DNA of 64,000 nt from Scatomonas sp963930955 (GCA_963930955.1 OZ006967.1:1116001-1180000); one strand, 5' to 3'; numbered from the stretch's first letter, positions 53,868 to 62,993 are shown. Notes: a model not told the origin generated them from the letters alone. Made by a program: numbers and translations.

Positions 53868-55262
53868 ATGGGGGAACAAACAAAAACTGGCAGTAAACTT
53901 TCGGGGAAATTGATCCATTCTTTTTTGCTGCCGAACATCGGACAAAGCCTTTTCATTCAGCTGGAATTGGTTTACATGTCCTATTTTCTGACAGATCTTT
54001 GCGGGTTTGACCTGGGAGTGGTTACGTTTATTCTTACCAGTACTGCCGCGGTAGATCTTGTCTGGGTATTTGTTACCGGAATTGTTATTGAAAAATGCGA
54101 GTTCAGAAAACTGGGAAAGTACAGAGCCTGGTATATAATCTGTACCCCCATCATTCTGGTGTTCTTCACTATGATGTTTTTCGACGCGGGCAATTCTACG
54201 GCCGCAGCGGCCATGGTCGTGATCGCTTTCTGTATTAAAACATTGTTTCAGGATATTATCAGCGCGGCCGTAACCGGCCACATTTCTCAGGTGACGGATG
54301 ATCCAAATACCCGAACCCTGCTCAGCGCCAGAAGGAACCAGGGCGCCATTATCGGACAGCTCCTGTTTTCTGTGATCGGAATCCCCTGCATTACTCTGTT
54401 CGGAAAAGCAGCCGGTTCGGATTCCATGGGGTATACCATTGCCGCCGCTTTCTTCTGTCTTATTAATCTGATTGTAAATTACATGATGTTTGTCCTGTCG
54501 AAAGATGCGCCCATAGCTGCCTCGGAAAAAATTGCCCAGGGCAATAAACTTTCGGTAGGAGAAATGTTCGGAGTCCTGTTCCGGAATAAACCGCTGCTGG
54601 TTATTTCCTTTGGGGATCTGCTCCGGTATACCGCCATCTTTCTGGTGAGCTCTACCGCTGCGTATTTCTTTGACAATGTGCTGAAGGATTCCGGAGCCCT
54701 GTCGATTTATATGACAATTCAGACGGTTACAGGAGTAATCGGAGCCCTGGTGGTAAATCAGATCGCAAAACGCATGGGAAAGAAAGGAATTTATTGTCTC
54801 TGTACCCTGATTTACGGAGGAATCCTTACCCTGATGTTTTTCCTGGCTGGAGAGGGAAGAACCACCATGTTTATTGTATTCATGGCAGTTGCTTTTTTCT
54901 TCAACAGTATGATTGGAACCGTGGTTACAGCCATGACTACCGATACGGTTATTTACACCATGTGGAAAGACGGAAAGAACGCCCGTGGATTTATTATGAG
55001 TATGCTGAATATTCCTATTAAATTCGGATCTATGATCAAGAGCATTATTCTCCCGGTAGGGCTTTCCGCCATTGGTTATGTGGCTGGACAGGCCGCCAGT
55101 CCCACGGTTGCCAAAGGACTTTCCGGCATTATGTGTCTGGCTTCCGGAATATGCGTACTGCTGTCCTGCATAATTATTTTCTGCGGATACCATCTGACAG
55201 AAAAGAAAGTTATGGAACTGACGGAGATCGTAGAAAAAAGACAGGCTGAAAAAAATGAATAA
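53868..55262 (+). CDS. GPH-family (MFS) sodium/solute symporter
   Basis: This 464-residue protein has about 12 hydrophobic segments and motifs of the glycoside-pentoside-hexuronide family (for example SAAVTGHISQVTDDPNTRTLLSARRNQGA after the fourth to fifth segments). Family members move sugars, but several that lie beside URO-D-like genes are thought to carry other compounds. The substrate is unknown. It has AAAGGAGGAGG before its start and is followed 15 bp later by the URO-D gene. Confidence 0.88.
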   Translation: MGEQTKTGSKLSGKLIHSFLLPNIGQSLFIQLELVYMSYFLTDLCGFDLGVVTFILTSTAAVDLVWVFVTGIVIEKCEFRKLGKYRAWYIICTPIILVFFTMMFFDAGNSTAAAAMVVIAFCIKTLFQDIISAAVTGHISQVTDDPNTRTLLSARRNQGAIIGQLLFSVIGIPCITLFGKAAGSDSMGYTIAAAFFCLINLIVNYMMFVLSKDAPIAASEKIAQGNKLSVGEMFGVLFRNKPLLVISFGDLLRYTAIFLVSSTAAYFFDNVLKDSGALSIYMTIQTVTGVIGALVVNQIAKRMGKKGIYCLCTLIYGGILTLMFFLAGEGRTTMFIVFMAVAFFFNSMIGTVVTAMTTDTVIYTMWKDGKNARGFIMSMLNIPIKFGSMIKSIILPVGLSAIGYVAGQAASPTVAKGLSGIMCLASGICVLLSCIIIFCGYHLTEKKVMELTEIVEKRQAEKNE

Positions 55263-55277
55263 AAGGAGGAAAAGCAA

Positions 55278-56330
55278 ATGAAAATGACAGAAAGAGAATG
55301 CCATCTGCTGGCGTTTCGTCATCAGGATACCCCCTGGGTTCCGTCTCCCACCACCGGCCAGGATACCTGCATTCCCACTGTAATTGAAGAGGGAGCCAGA
55401 GGCTACGGAGTGACCACGGACTGGTTCGGTGTGAAATATCTGTACAGAGAAGATCAGCCGGGCCCTATGCCGGTAGAAAGCGAGCCAAAGATTACAGATA
55501 TTGAAAACTGGAGAGACCAGGTAACCTTCCCGGATCTGGATCAATACGATTGGGAAGGATGGGCGGCAAAAGACACGGCCAAATGGGATCGGGAAAATAA
55601 ACTGTCCAATGTTATCCTGGTAAACGGCTGCTTTGAAAGTCTGCACATGTTCTGCGGCTTTGAAGAGGCGCTCTGCAATATTATGACGGATGAGGAAGCC
55701 TGCTCAGATTTTATGGGCGCCATAGCGGATTATAAAATTGGTCTGATCGAGCGGATCGCGAAATACTATAAGCCGGATATGATTCAGTTCCATGATGATT
55801 ATTCCAACAATATTAATTTGTTCATGCCCATTGAAAAATGGAAACGAATGATCCGGCCGCACCTGAAAAAGGTGATCGACGCGGTGCACGGTCTGGGAAT
55901 GATCTATCAGCATCATTCCTGCGGCAAGATCCATGATCTGATTCCGGCACTGGTAGAACTGGGAATCGATGCCCTGAACCCGGTGCAGATTCAGAATAAT
56001 CCCCTGGAAGTAAAACAGCAGTTCGGGTACAGACTCACCGTCTGCGGCGGCTTTAATAATCAGGGGGTCCTGGACAACCCAGATTCTACAGTAGAACAGA
56101 TCCGGGATTCTATCAATGAGACGCTGCACACCATGGCGCCTGGCGGAAAATGGGTAGCTCTTTGCGGATTCCTGGATAAATTTCCGGAAAGAGAGCAGAT
56201 CTGGCTGGATTGCCTGGATGCCTACAACCGGCCTTTGATGGAAAAAGCCGGAGTGCCTTTTGTAAAACATACAGCCAGAAACGAAAATGTATACAACCTG
56301 GCAAACAACGCGGAGAAGCAGAAAGCGTAA
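55278..56330 (+). CDS. URO-D/MtaA-family methyltransferase-like protein
   Basis: This 350-residue protein belongs to the uroporphyrinogen decarboxylase superfamily but resembles the zinc-dependent corrinoid methyltransferase branch. It has HHSCGKIHDLIPALVELGIDALNPVQ, a possible zinc site with Cys and His, and the later LTVCGGFNNQ. No heme-pathway genes are near, so heme synthesis is unlikely. Context with a symporter suggests catabolism of an imported methylated or similar small molecule. It is followed by a terminator. Confidence 0.85.
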   Translation: MKMTERECHLLAFRHQDTPWVPSPTTGQDTCIPTVIEEGARGYGVTTDWFGVKYLYREDQPGPMPVESEPKITDIENWRDQVTFPDLDQYDWEGWAAKDTAKWDRENKLSNVILVNGCFESLHMFCGFEEALCNIMTDEEACSDFMGAIADYKIGLIERIAKYYKPDMIQFHDDYSNNINLFMPIEKWKRMIRPHLKKVIDAVHGLGMIYQHHSCGKIHDLIPALVELGIDALNPVQIQNNPLEVKQQFGYRLTVCGGFNNQGVLDNPDSTVEQIRDSINETLHTMAPGGKWVALCGFLDKFPEREQIWLDCLDAYNRPLMEKAGVPFVKHTARNENVYNLANNAEKQKA

Positions 56331-56374
56331 CTTGTTTTACACAGAATACGCAGCCTGTTCCGCGTGCGGGAAAA

Positions 56375-56411
56375 AGACAGCTGCCGCAAAATATGCGGCA
56401 GCTGTCTTTTT
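56375..56411 (+). terminator. Strong terminator after the URO-D gene
   Basis: AGACAGCTGCCGCA pairs with TGCGGCAGCTGTCT, 14 bp, followed by TTTTTC. It separates the cassette from rpmJ. Confidence 0.93.
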
Positions 56412-56450
56412 CTTAGGAAGAAACATAAAAACAAAAAAACGAAATTTTGC

Positions 56451-56479
56451 TTGCATTCCGGGAACCCCAGTGCTATACT
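56451..56479 (+). promoter_or_regulatory. Promoter of the rpmJ-rpsM-alpha operon
   Basis: TTGCAT (56451-56456), a 17-bp spacer and TATACT (56474-56479), 100 bp before rpmJ. With the infA terminator it shows that the alpha operon is a separate transcription unit here. Confidence 0.8.
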
Positions 56480-56578
56480 ATAAAACGAACTTTTGTGCGC
56501 GGGTTTTTGACTAACCCACCAAAAACCCCGTAAACATAAGGAAAATTAAGTGTCAGACTTAAGAAAGGAGGATTCATC

Positions 56579-56692
56579 ATGAAGGTAAGATCTTCTGTAA
56601 AACCGATCTGCGAAAAGTGCAAGGTCATCAAGAGAAAAGGCAGTATCCGTATCATTTGTGAGAATCCAAAGCATAAACAGCGCCAGGGTTGA
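56579..56692 (+). CDS. rpmJ: Ribosomal protein L36
   Basis: This 37-residue protein has the zinc-binding form: KVRSSVKPICEKCKVIKRKG and CENPKHKQRQG, with three Cys and one His. The start follows AAAGGAGG. It opens the alpha operon. Confidence 0.98.
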   Translation: MKVRSSVKPICEKCKVIKRKGSIRIICENPKHKQRQG

Positions 56693-56725
56693 TCCCTCAA
56701 ACGACCTGAATTGTTTATGCGCGTT

Positions 56726-56821
56726 AATATTATAAAGTGAGACCTGATAGGCTGCGTCAGGATACCTCCGCGGATGAAGTTCCGGGGTACCGTGCCGGAA
56801 GAAATCATCCTTTATAATATT
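56726..56821 (+). ncRNA. Structured RNA in the rpmJ-rpsM spacer
   Basis: A perfect 12-bp long-range stem, AATATTATAAAG (56726-56737) with CTTTATAATATT (56810-56821), closes a domain containing TTCCGG/CCGGAA (about 56780-56800). The spacer is 240 bp, far longer than most junctions here. In E. coli and Bacillus, S4 represses its own operon through mRNA structure, so this is a candidate S4-type control element. It matches no family I can name. Confidence 0.6.
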
Positions 56822-56932
56822 GCTTAATACTCTTCCCGGACCGGGAGGGGAAAGGCCGCATGCTGCGGCTGGATGCGTCATACCGGCATCCCAATTAGGA
56901 AAATATTAATTGTGTAAATGGAGGAAACGTAC

Positions 56933-57301
56933 ATGGCTCGTATAGCTGGTGTAGATTTACCAAGAGACAAACGTGTAGAGATTGGTTTAACCTATATCTA
57001 CGGAATCGGAAGAGCTTCTTCCAACAGAATCCTGGCACAGGCAGGTGTTAATCCGGATACCCGCGTAAGAGATCTGACCGATGAAGAGGTAAAGAAGATT
57101 GCCGCTGTTATCGATGAGACCCAGATGGTAGAGGGTGATCTGAGACGTGAGATCGCTATGAACATCAAGCGTCTGCAGGAGATCGGCTGCTACCGCGGAA
57201 TCCGTCATAGAAAAGGACTTCCTGTACGTGGTCAGAAGACCAAGACCAATGCCAGAACCCGCAAGGGTCCCAAGAAGACTGTTGCTAACAAGAAAAAATA
57301 A
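56933..57301 (+). CDS. rpsM: Ribosomal protein S13
   Basis: This 122-residue protein has ARIAGVDLPRDKRVEIGLTYIYGIGRASS and the basic end RTRKGPKKTVANKKK. The ATG at 56933 follows GGAGG; a longer frame from 56918 has no site. Confidence 0.97.
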   Translation: MARIAGVDLPRDKRVEIGLTYIYGIGRASSNRILAQAGVNPDTRVRDLTDEEVKKIAAVIDETQMVEGDLRREIAMNIKRLQEIGCYRGIRHRKGLPVRGQKTKTNARTRKGPKKTVANKKK

Positions 57302-57331
57302 AGAATAAGAAAGTGTAGGTTAGTTTTTATT

Positions 57332-57724
57332 ATGGCAAAAGTGACAAAAAAGACAACCAAACGTCGTGTCAAGAAAAACGTTGAACGTGGACAGGCACAT
57401 ATTCAGGCATCCTTTAACAATACCATTGTTACACTGACGGATACCGAGGGCAACGCTCTTTCATGGGCAAGCGCCGGCGGCCTGGGCTTTAAAGGTTCAA
57501 GAAAATCTACTCCTTATGCTGCGCAGATGGCTGCTGAGACAGCTACCAAAGCAGCTTTGATTCATGGCTTAAAAACAGTTGACGTGTTCGTAAAAGGACC
57601 CGGATCAGGACGTGAGGCGGCTATCCGTGCGCTGTCCGCCAGCGGTCTGGAAGTAACAAGTATCTGCGATGTGACGCCGGTACCCCACAACGGATGCCGT
57701 CCGCCCAAGCGCAGAAGAGTCTAA
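57332..57724 (+). CDS. rpsK: Ribosomal protein S11
   Basis: This 130-residue protein has GQAHIQASFNNTIVTLTDTEGN and the end DVTPVPHNGCRPPKRRRV. It shapes the mRNA exit platform. No strong ribosome site is visible before its ATG (TTAGTTTTTATT), so translation may depend on coupling to rpsM. Confidence 0.97.
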   Translation: MAKVTKKTTKRRVKKNVERGQAHIQASFNNTIVTLTDTEGNALSWASAGGLGFKGSRKSTPYAAQMAAETATKAALIHGLKTVDVFVKGPGSGREAAIRALSASGLEVTSICDVTPVPHNGCRPPKRRRV

Positions 57725-57745
57725 TCAAATCAGGAGGTCATAGCA

Positions 57746-58339
57746 ATGGCAGTAAATAGAGTACCGGTTCTGAAAAGATGCAGATCCTTAGGACTGGATC
57801 CTGTATATCTGGGAATTGATAAAAAGTCCACCCGTCAGTTAAAGCGTTCCAGCAGAAAGATTTCTGAGTATGGTCTGCAGCTGCGGGAGAAACAGAAAGC
57901 AAAATTCATCTACGGAGTTCTGGAGAAACCTTTCCGCAATTACTACAAGAAAGCAGATAAGATGGCCGGACAGACCGGTGAGAATCTGATGTCCATGCTG
58001 GAGATGCGTCTGGATAACGTTATTTTCCGTCTGGGCTTTGCCAGAACCAGAAGAGAGGCAAGACAGATCGTTGACCACAAGCACGTGCTGGTAAACGGCA
58101 AGCAGGTAAATATCCCCTCTTTCCTGACCAAGGCAGGGGATGTGATTGAGATCAAAGAAGGAAAGAAAGGCTCCCAGCGGTACAAAGATATCCTGGAGGT
58201 GACCGGAGGACGTATGGTTCCCGAGTGGCTGGATGCCAATCAGGAGACTCTGCAGGGAACGGTTAAGGAAGTTCCCTCCCGTGAGGTTATTGATGTTCCG
58301 GTTAACGAGATGCTTATCGTCGAGCTGTATTCTAAATAA
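57746..58339 (+). CDS. rpsD: Ribosomal protein S4
   Basis: This 197-residue assembly protein has the S4 RNA-binding domain MLEMRLDNVIFRLGFARTRREARQIVDHKHVLVNG broken across residues 88-125. S4 is the known autoregulator of alpha operons. The start follows AGGAGG. Confidence 0.98.
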   Translation: MAVNRVPVLKRCRSLGLDPVYLGIDKKSTRQLKRSSRKISEYGLQLREKQKAKFIYGVLEKPFRNYYKKADKMAGQTGENLMSMLEMRLDNVIFRLGFARTRREARQIVDHKHVLVNGKQVNIPSFLTKAGDVIEIKEGKKGSQRYKDILEVTGGRMVPEWLDANQETLQGTVKEVPSREVIDVPVNEMLIVELYSK

Positions 58340-58396
58340 TCCCCAGGCGGCGTAACCCTCAATAGAAGCAGAATCCCAAAAAGGAGGGGCTTGTAG

Positions 58397-59359
58397 GTGT
58401 TTGATTTTAACAAACCGAAGATTGAGATCACAGAGATTTCAGAAGATAAGAAGTTCGGCAGATTTGTGGTAGAACCGCTGGAGCGGGGCTACGGAACAAC
58501 TCTTGGCAATTCCCTGCGGAGAATTATGCTGTCCTCTCTTCCGGGGGCGGCTGTCAGCCAGGTAAAGATCGAGGGCGTGCTCCATGAGTTCAGCTCCATT
58601 CCCGGAGTGAAGGAAGATGTCACAGAGATCATCATGAACCTGAAGAGCCTGGCGATCAAAAACAGCAGCGAGACCAACGAGGCCAAGATCGCTTACATTG
58701 AATTCGAAGGCGAAGGCGTTGTAAGAGCTTCTGACATTCAGGTGGATCAGGATATTGAGATCATGAATCCGGATCAGGTGATCGCTACTCTGAACGGCGG
58801 AGCAGACAGCAAGCTTTATATGGAACTTACCATTACCAAGGGCCGGGGATATGTCAGCGCGGATAAGGCAAAGACAGACGATATGCCCATCGGTGTTATC
58901 GCTGTAGATGCCATCTATACTCCCGTAGAGAGAGTAAACCTGACCGTTGAGAATACCCGTGTAGGTCAGATTACGGATTTTGATAAACTGACTCTGGATG
59001 TATATACCAAGGGTACGCTGGATCCGGACGAGGCAGTGAGTCTGGCGGCAAAAGTGCTCAGCGAGCATCTGAAACTGTTTATCGACCTCTCCGAGAATGC
59101 CAAGACTGCGGAAGTTATGATTGAAAAAGAGGACAATGAGAAAGAAAAGGTTCTGGAGATGAACATTGACGAACTGGAACTTTCTGTCCGCTCTTACAAT
59201 TGCCTGAAGCGTGCCGGCATTAACACGGTGGAGGAACTGTGCAGCAAAACTTCTGAGGATATGATGAAGGTCCGCAACCTGGGCCGCAAATCCCTGGAAG
59301 AAGTACTGGCGAAGTTAAAGGAACTGGGCCTGCAGCTCAGCCCCGGAGACGAGCAGTAA
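58397..59359 (+). CDS. rpoA: RNA polymerase alpha subunit
   Basis: This 320-residue protein has the N-domain motif ERGYGTTLGNSLRRIMLSSLPGAAV, and the C-domain, from about residue 245, includes LELSVRSYNCLKRAGINTVEEL and VRNLGRKSLEEV. It starts with GTG after AAGGAGG. Confidence 0.98.
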   Translation: MFDFNKPKIEITEISEDKKFGRFVVEPLERGYGTTLGNSLRRIMLSSLPGAAVSQVKIEGVLHEFSSIPGVKEDVTEIIMNLKSLAIKNSSETNEAKIAYIEFEGEGVVRASDIQVDQDIEIMNPDQVIATLNGGADSKLYMELTITKGRGYVSADKAKTDDMPIGVIAVDAIYTPVERVNLTVENTRVGQITDFDKLTLDVYTKGTLDPDEAVSLAAKVLSEHLKLFIDLSENAKTAEVMIEKEDNEKEKVLEMNIDELELSVRSYNCLKRAGINTVEELCSKTSEDMMKVRNLGRKSLEEVLAKLKELGLQLSPGDEQ

Positions 59360-59444
59360 TAAAGAATAATTTGTAGAAGAAAGCGGGCTGTCAGTAAGAC
59401 CGAAGACGCATGGCAGTCCGTTCCACAAATGGAGGATATATAAA

Positions 59445-59981
59445 ATGGCAGGATATAAGAAACTGGGAAGAACCTCTGACCAGAGAAAAGCAGTACTGAG
59501 AAATCAGGTAACCAATCTTCTTTTCCACGGAAAAATCCGTACCACTGAGACAAAAGCAAAAGAGATCCGCAAAATTGCCGAGGGTCTGATCGCTATGGCT
59601 GTACGTGAAAAAGATAACTATGAGACGGTTACCGTAACTGCAAAAGCAGCCCGCAAGGACGCAGACGGAAAGAGAGTAAAGGAAGTACGGGACGGCAAGA
59701 AAGTAACCGTATACGATGAGGTGCAGAAGGAAATTAAAAAGGATTCTCCTTCCAGACTGCATGCAAGACGTCAGATGATGAAGGTATTTTATCCGGTAAC
59801 GGAAGTTCCCGCCAGCAACAAAGGGAAAAAGAGAAATACCAAGAAGATCGATATGGTAGCCAAAATGTTCGACGAGATCGCGCCCAAGTATGAGGGACGC
59901 AACGGCGGTTATACCCGTATCGTAAAGATCGGACCCCGTAAAGGCGATGCCGCAATGGAAGTTCTGATCGAGCTGGTTTAA
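59445..59981 (+). CDS. rplQ: Ribosomal protein L17, extended form
   Basis: This protein has 178 residues, longer than the usual 115-130. The N-terminal AGYKKLGRTSDQRKAVLRNQV is standard. An insert of about 50 residues (KAARKDADGKRVKEVRDGKK to KKDSPSRLHARRQ) precedes the normal end NGGYTRIVKIGPRKGDAAMEVLIELV. Such inserts are seen in Clostridia. The start follows GGAGG. Confidence 0.96.
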   Translation: MAGYKKLGRTSDQRKAVLRNQVTNLLFHGKIRTTETKAKEIRKIAEGLIAMAVREKDNYETVTVTAKAARKDADGKRVKEVRDGKKVTVYDEVQKEIKKDSPSRLHARRQMMKVFYPVTEVPASNKGKKRNTKKIDMVAKMFDEIAPKYEGRNGGYTRIVKIGPRKGDAAMEVLIELV

Positions 59982-60043
59982 TTTAATAAAAGAATTTTTA
60001 GCGGCCTGCCCCATAGGATACGGCAGCTGTTCGACGGAAGAAA

Positions 60044-60083
60044 AACCGGGTTTAAGAGATTCTCTTAAGCCCGGTTATTTTTT
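60044..60083. terminator. Bidirectional terminator at the end of the alpha operon
   Basis: AACCGGGTTTAAGAGA pairs with TCTCTTAAGCCCGGTT (one mismatch-like G-U), with a T-run on the plus strand and an A-run giving T residues on the minus strand. It serves rplQ and the convergent dehydrogenase gene. Confidence 0.9.
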
Positions 60084-60813
60084 ATATCCAGCCGCCGTCC
60101 ATGGTAATGACCTGGCCGGTGAGATAGGGATGGTGCAGAGCGACATCCGCGATGAGAGCTCCCGCCTCCTCCGGGGAGCCGAAGCGGCCTGCGGGGATTT
60201 CTTCCTCCAGGGCACTTCGTTCCTCCGGGGCCAGAAACTGGTTCATAGAGGTGTCAATGGCGCCGAAGGCAATAGCGTTGACCCGGATGCCGCTGGGGGC
60301 CAGTTCCTTTCCCAAAGCCCGGGTAAAGGCGTTTACTGCCCCTTTTGAGGCAGAGTAGGCGGTTTCGCAGGAGGCGCCGGCCAGCCCCCACACAGAGGAT
60401 ACGTTAAGGATGGAACCGCCGCCCTGGCGGAGAAATAAGGGGATAGCAGCCCGGCAGGTAAGGAACATAGCGGTTACATTGGTCTGAAACAGGCTGTTCC
60501 ACTGCTCCAGAGACATATCCTGCAAAAGGCCTACATGAGAAATACCGGCATTATTAACCAGGGCTTTCAGCGCTATATGATCGGGGAGCAGGGAGAAGAG
60601 CTGGCTGACGAAAGCTTCTTCCCCCAGGTCGCCCAGAGCAATGGCACAGTCCATTCCATAGTTTTCCTGTATTTCCTTTTGCAGGGATTCCAGGCCGCTG
60701 CGGCAGGTTTTTGAAACAGCCAGTACAGAACATCCGGCGGCGGCAAGAGATAGAGCCGCAGCCCGGCCGATGCCCCTGGAAGCTCCGGTGACGATGGCGT
60801 ATTCTTTTTTCAT
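60082..60813 (-). CDS. Short-chain dehydrogenase/reductase (FabG-like)
   Basis: This 243-residue SDR enzyme has the NAD(P)-binding VTGASRGIGRAAALSLA, the NNAGISH motif, catalytic Ser in LNVSSVWG, and the YSASK Tyr-Lys pair. The end (PYLTGQVITMDGGWI) is typical of FabG-type reductases. It may be a 3-oxoacyl-ACP reductase or act on another substrate. No fatty-acid genes are adjacent. The ATG at 60813 follows AGAGGA. Confidence 0.92.
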   Translation of the reverse strand: MKKEYAIVTGASRGIGRAAALSLAAAGCSVLAVSKTCRSGLESLQKEIQENYGMDCAIALGDLGEEAFVSQLFSLLPDHIALKALVNNAGISHVGLLQDMSLEQWNSLFQTNVTAMFLTCRAAIPLFLRQGGGSILNVSSVWGLAGASCETAYSASKGAVNAFTRALGKELAPSGIRVNAIAFGAIDTSMNQFLAPEERSALEEEIPAGRFGSPEEAGALIADVALHHPYLTGQVITMDGGWI

Positions 60814-60991
60814 GTTCACAATCCTCTTTCTTTTATTCCCTGTTAGTATACCATAGCTCTGTTTTGTACGTCTATCCGGCAAATGAAAGAGGGGCTTGTC
60901 AGGCAGAGCCTTCAGAGGTAAAATAAATAGGATTTTATTTGGAACAAGGGTTTTGCCCTGTGAGAGAATTCGGAAAGGTCATTTGCAGCAT

Positions 60992-61927
60992 ATGAAAAAG
61001 AAAATGTTGTTTATTTTTAATCCCCGGTCAGGAAAGGGCATGATCCGGACAAAACTGGCGGATATCCTGGATGTTTTTGTGAAGGGGGGCTGTGAAGTGA
61101 TCGCCCACCCCACCCAGGGACCGGGAGACGCGTACGAACTGGTGCAGGAATATCAGGATCAGGTGGATCTGGTAGTCTGCTGCGGCGGGGACGGTACGCT
61201 GGATGAAACGGCAGCCGGTATCCTAAGAGGAAATCCTGTGCTCCCTCTGGGCTATATTCCGGCAGGAAGCACCAATGATTTTGCCGGCAGCCTGGGCGTG
61301 CCAAAGAACATGGTCGAGGCGGCGGAAGAGATTATGAAGGGACGGCATTTTCACTGCGATGCCGGAGATTTTAACGGCCGCACCTTTGTCTACATTGCGG
61401 CCTTCGGACTGTTTACGGATGTTTCCTATGAGACAGATCAGAATATGAAAAATGCCCTGGGGCACCTGGCCTATCTGCTGGAGGCCGGGAAAAGGATTTT
61501 TAATGTGCCCAGTTATCAGCTGCGGATCCGGACAGGGGATCAGGAACTGGAGGGGGAGTATATCTACGGGATGATCACCAATGCCCGCTCTGTGGGGGGC
61601 ATAAAGAATATTACCGGAACCTCCGTGGAATTAGATGACGGACTGTTTGAAGTGAACCTGATCCACCCGCCCAAAAATCCGCTGGAGCTTAACGAGGTGA
61701 TTCTGGCTCTGCTGGCCCCCAGCGAGAATAAATCAAAATTGATCGACGTTTTCCGGACGGACCGGATTACCATTACTTCTCAGGAAGAGATTGCCTGGAC
61801 CCTGGACGGGGAAGCGGGGGGCAGCCACCGGGAGGCTGTCATATCCGTACGCAGGGGAGCTCTGGATTTTCTGACAGATCCGGAGCGGACGGGAAGCGAC
61901 AGAAATAATGGTTGGCAACAAACCTAA
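60992..61927 (+). CDS. Diacylglycerol-kinase-family lipid kinase
   Basis: This 311-residue protein has the DAGK catalytic motifs IFNPRSGKG, CCGGDGTLDETAAGI and IPAGSTNDFAGSLG. It phosphorylates diacylglycerol or a related lipid. It is like DgkB/YegS. I chose the Met at 60992 (MKKKMLFIF), though its ribosome site (GGAAAGG) is rather distant. The gene stands alone before the aldolase promoter. Confidence 0.9.
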   Translation: MKKKMLFIFNPRSGKGMIRTKLADILDVFVKGGCEVIAHPTQGPGDAYELVQEYQDQVDLVVCCGGDGTLDETAAGILRGNPVLPLGYIPAGSTNDFAGSLGVPKNMVEAAEEIMKGRHFHCDAGDFNGRTFVYIAAFGLFTDVSYETDQNMKNALGHLAYLLEAGKRIFNVPSYQLRIRTGDQELEGEYIYGMITNARSVGGIKNITGTSVELDDGLFEVNLIHPPKNPLELNEVILALLAPSENKSKLIDVFRTDRITITSQEEIAWTLDGEAGGSHREAVISVRRGALDFLTDPERTGSDRNNGWQQT

Positions 61928-61940
61928 AATGGGGTATAAT
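61912..61940 (+). promoter_or_regulatory. Promoter of fba
   Basis: TTGGCA (61912-61917), a 17-bp spacer and TATAAT (61935-61940), partly inside the end of the lipid kinase gene and 48 bp before the fba start. Confidence 0.82.
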
Positions 61941-61987
61941 AAGTACAGTTTTATGGGGGCTCCGACCCCGGGATAAGGAGGAAAAAT

Positions 61988-62851
61988 ATGTTAGTATCAG
62001 CAAAAGAAATGTTGCAGAAGGCAAAAGCCGGCCACTATGCAGTTGGCCAGTTCAACATTAACAATCTGGAGTGGACCAAGGCAATCCTGGCTACCGCACA
62101 GGAATTAAACTCTCCGGTCATTCTGGGAGTTTCCGAAGGCGCAGGAAAATATATGGCCGGCTATAAGACCATTGTCGGCATGGTAAACGGTATGCTGGAG
62201 GAGATGAAGATCACAGTTCCGGTTGCGCTGCACCTGGATCACGGCAGCTACGATGCCTGCTATAAGTGCATCGAGGCAGGATTTTCTTCTATTATGTTTG
62301 ACGGCTCTCATCTTCCCATCGAGGAAAACATTGCCAAGACCCAGGAGCTGGTAAAGGTCTGCGCTGAGAAGGGAATGTCCCTGGAGGCAGAAGTAGGTTC
62401 CATCGGCGGCGAGGAAGACGGCGTTGTTGGAATGGGCGAGTGCGCGGATCCGGAAGAGTGCAAGAAGATTGCTGATCTGGGCGTGGACATGCTGGCTGCC
62501 GGAATCGGCAACATTCACGGCGTATATCCCGCTAACTGGAAGGGCCTGAGCTTTGAGACCCTGGCTGCTGTTCAGGAGAAGACCGGAGCAATGCCTCTGG
62601 TGCTTCACGGCGGTACCGGTATTCCGGATGAGCAGGTGAAGAAGGCGATCGATCTGGGTGTTTCCAAGATCAATGTAAATACAGAGTGCCAGCTGGTATT
62701 TGCGGCGGCTACCAGAGAATACATTGAGGCAGGAAAGGATCAGCAGGGCAAGGGCTTCGATCCCAGAAAACTGCTGCTGCCCGGAACGGAAGCAATCAAA
62801 GCAAAAGTAAAGGAAAAAATGGAGCTTTTCGGTTCCGTCGGCAAAGCCTGA
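61988..62851 (+). CDS. fba: Fructose-bisphosphate aldolase class II
   Basis: This 287-residue zinc aldolase of glycolysis cleaves fructose 1,6-bisphosphate. The zinc ligands appear in LHLDHGS, the Glu in EAEVGSIGGEEDGV, the His in GNIHGVY and the His in LVLHGGTGIPDE. Phosphate-binding residues lie in KINVNTECQ. The start follows AAGGAGG. The gene is monocistronic. Confidence 0.97.
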   Translation: MLVSAKEMLQKAKAGHYAVGQFNINNLEWTKAILATAQELNSPVILGVSEGAGKYMAGYKTIVGMVNGMLEEMKITVPVALHLDHGSYDACYKCIEAGFSSIMFDGSHLPIEENIAKTQELVKVCAEKGMSLEAEVGSIGGEEDGVVGMGECADPEECKKIADLGVDMLAAGIGNIHGVYPANWKGLSFETLAAVQEKTGAMPLVLHGGTGIPDEQVKKAIDLGVSKINVNTECQLVFAAATREYIEAGKDQQGKGFDPRKLLLPGTEAIKAKVKEKMELFGSVGKA

Positions 62852-62884
62852 ACAAGGTATTTTGCAATAAGCTGAAAAAATCGC

Positions 62885-62913
62885 TTGCATTTTTTGGCAG
62901 ACCGCAGTATAAT
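62885..62913 (+). promoter_or_regulatory. Promoter of glnN
   Basis: TTGCAT (62885-62890), a 17-bp spacer and TATAAT (62908-62913), 138 bp before the glutamine synthetase start. Confidence 0.82.
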
Positions 62914-62956
62914 AGCTCACGTCAAGAGATTTGCGTAGCAGAAGTGTAGGTAAAAC

Positions 62957-62993
62957 AAGGGCGTTCTACAGAATGGTGTGGAATGCCCTTTTT
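62957..62993 (+). terminator. Attenuator-like hairpin in the glnN leader
   Basis: GGGCGTTC pairs with GAATGCCC (one G-U pair), followed by five T residues. It lies about 45 nt after the promoter and about 60 nt before the glnN start, so it may control read-through rather than end a gene. Confidence 0.65.

Noticed and set aside
59445..59981. Extended L17 as a fusion or novel protein
   Set aside because: Both ends are standard L17 and such inserts are known in Clostridia, so it is a lineage variant.
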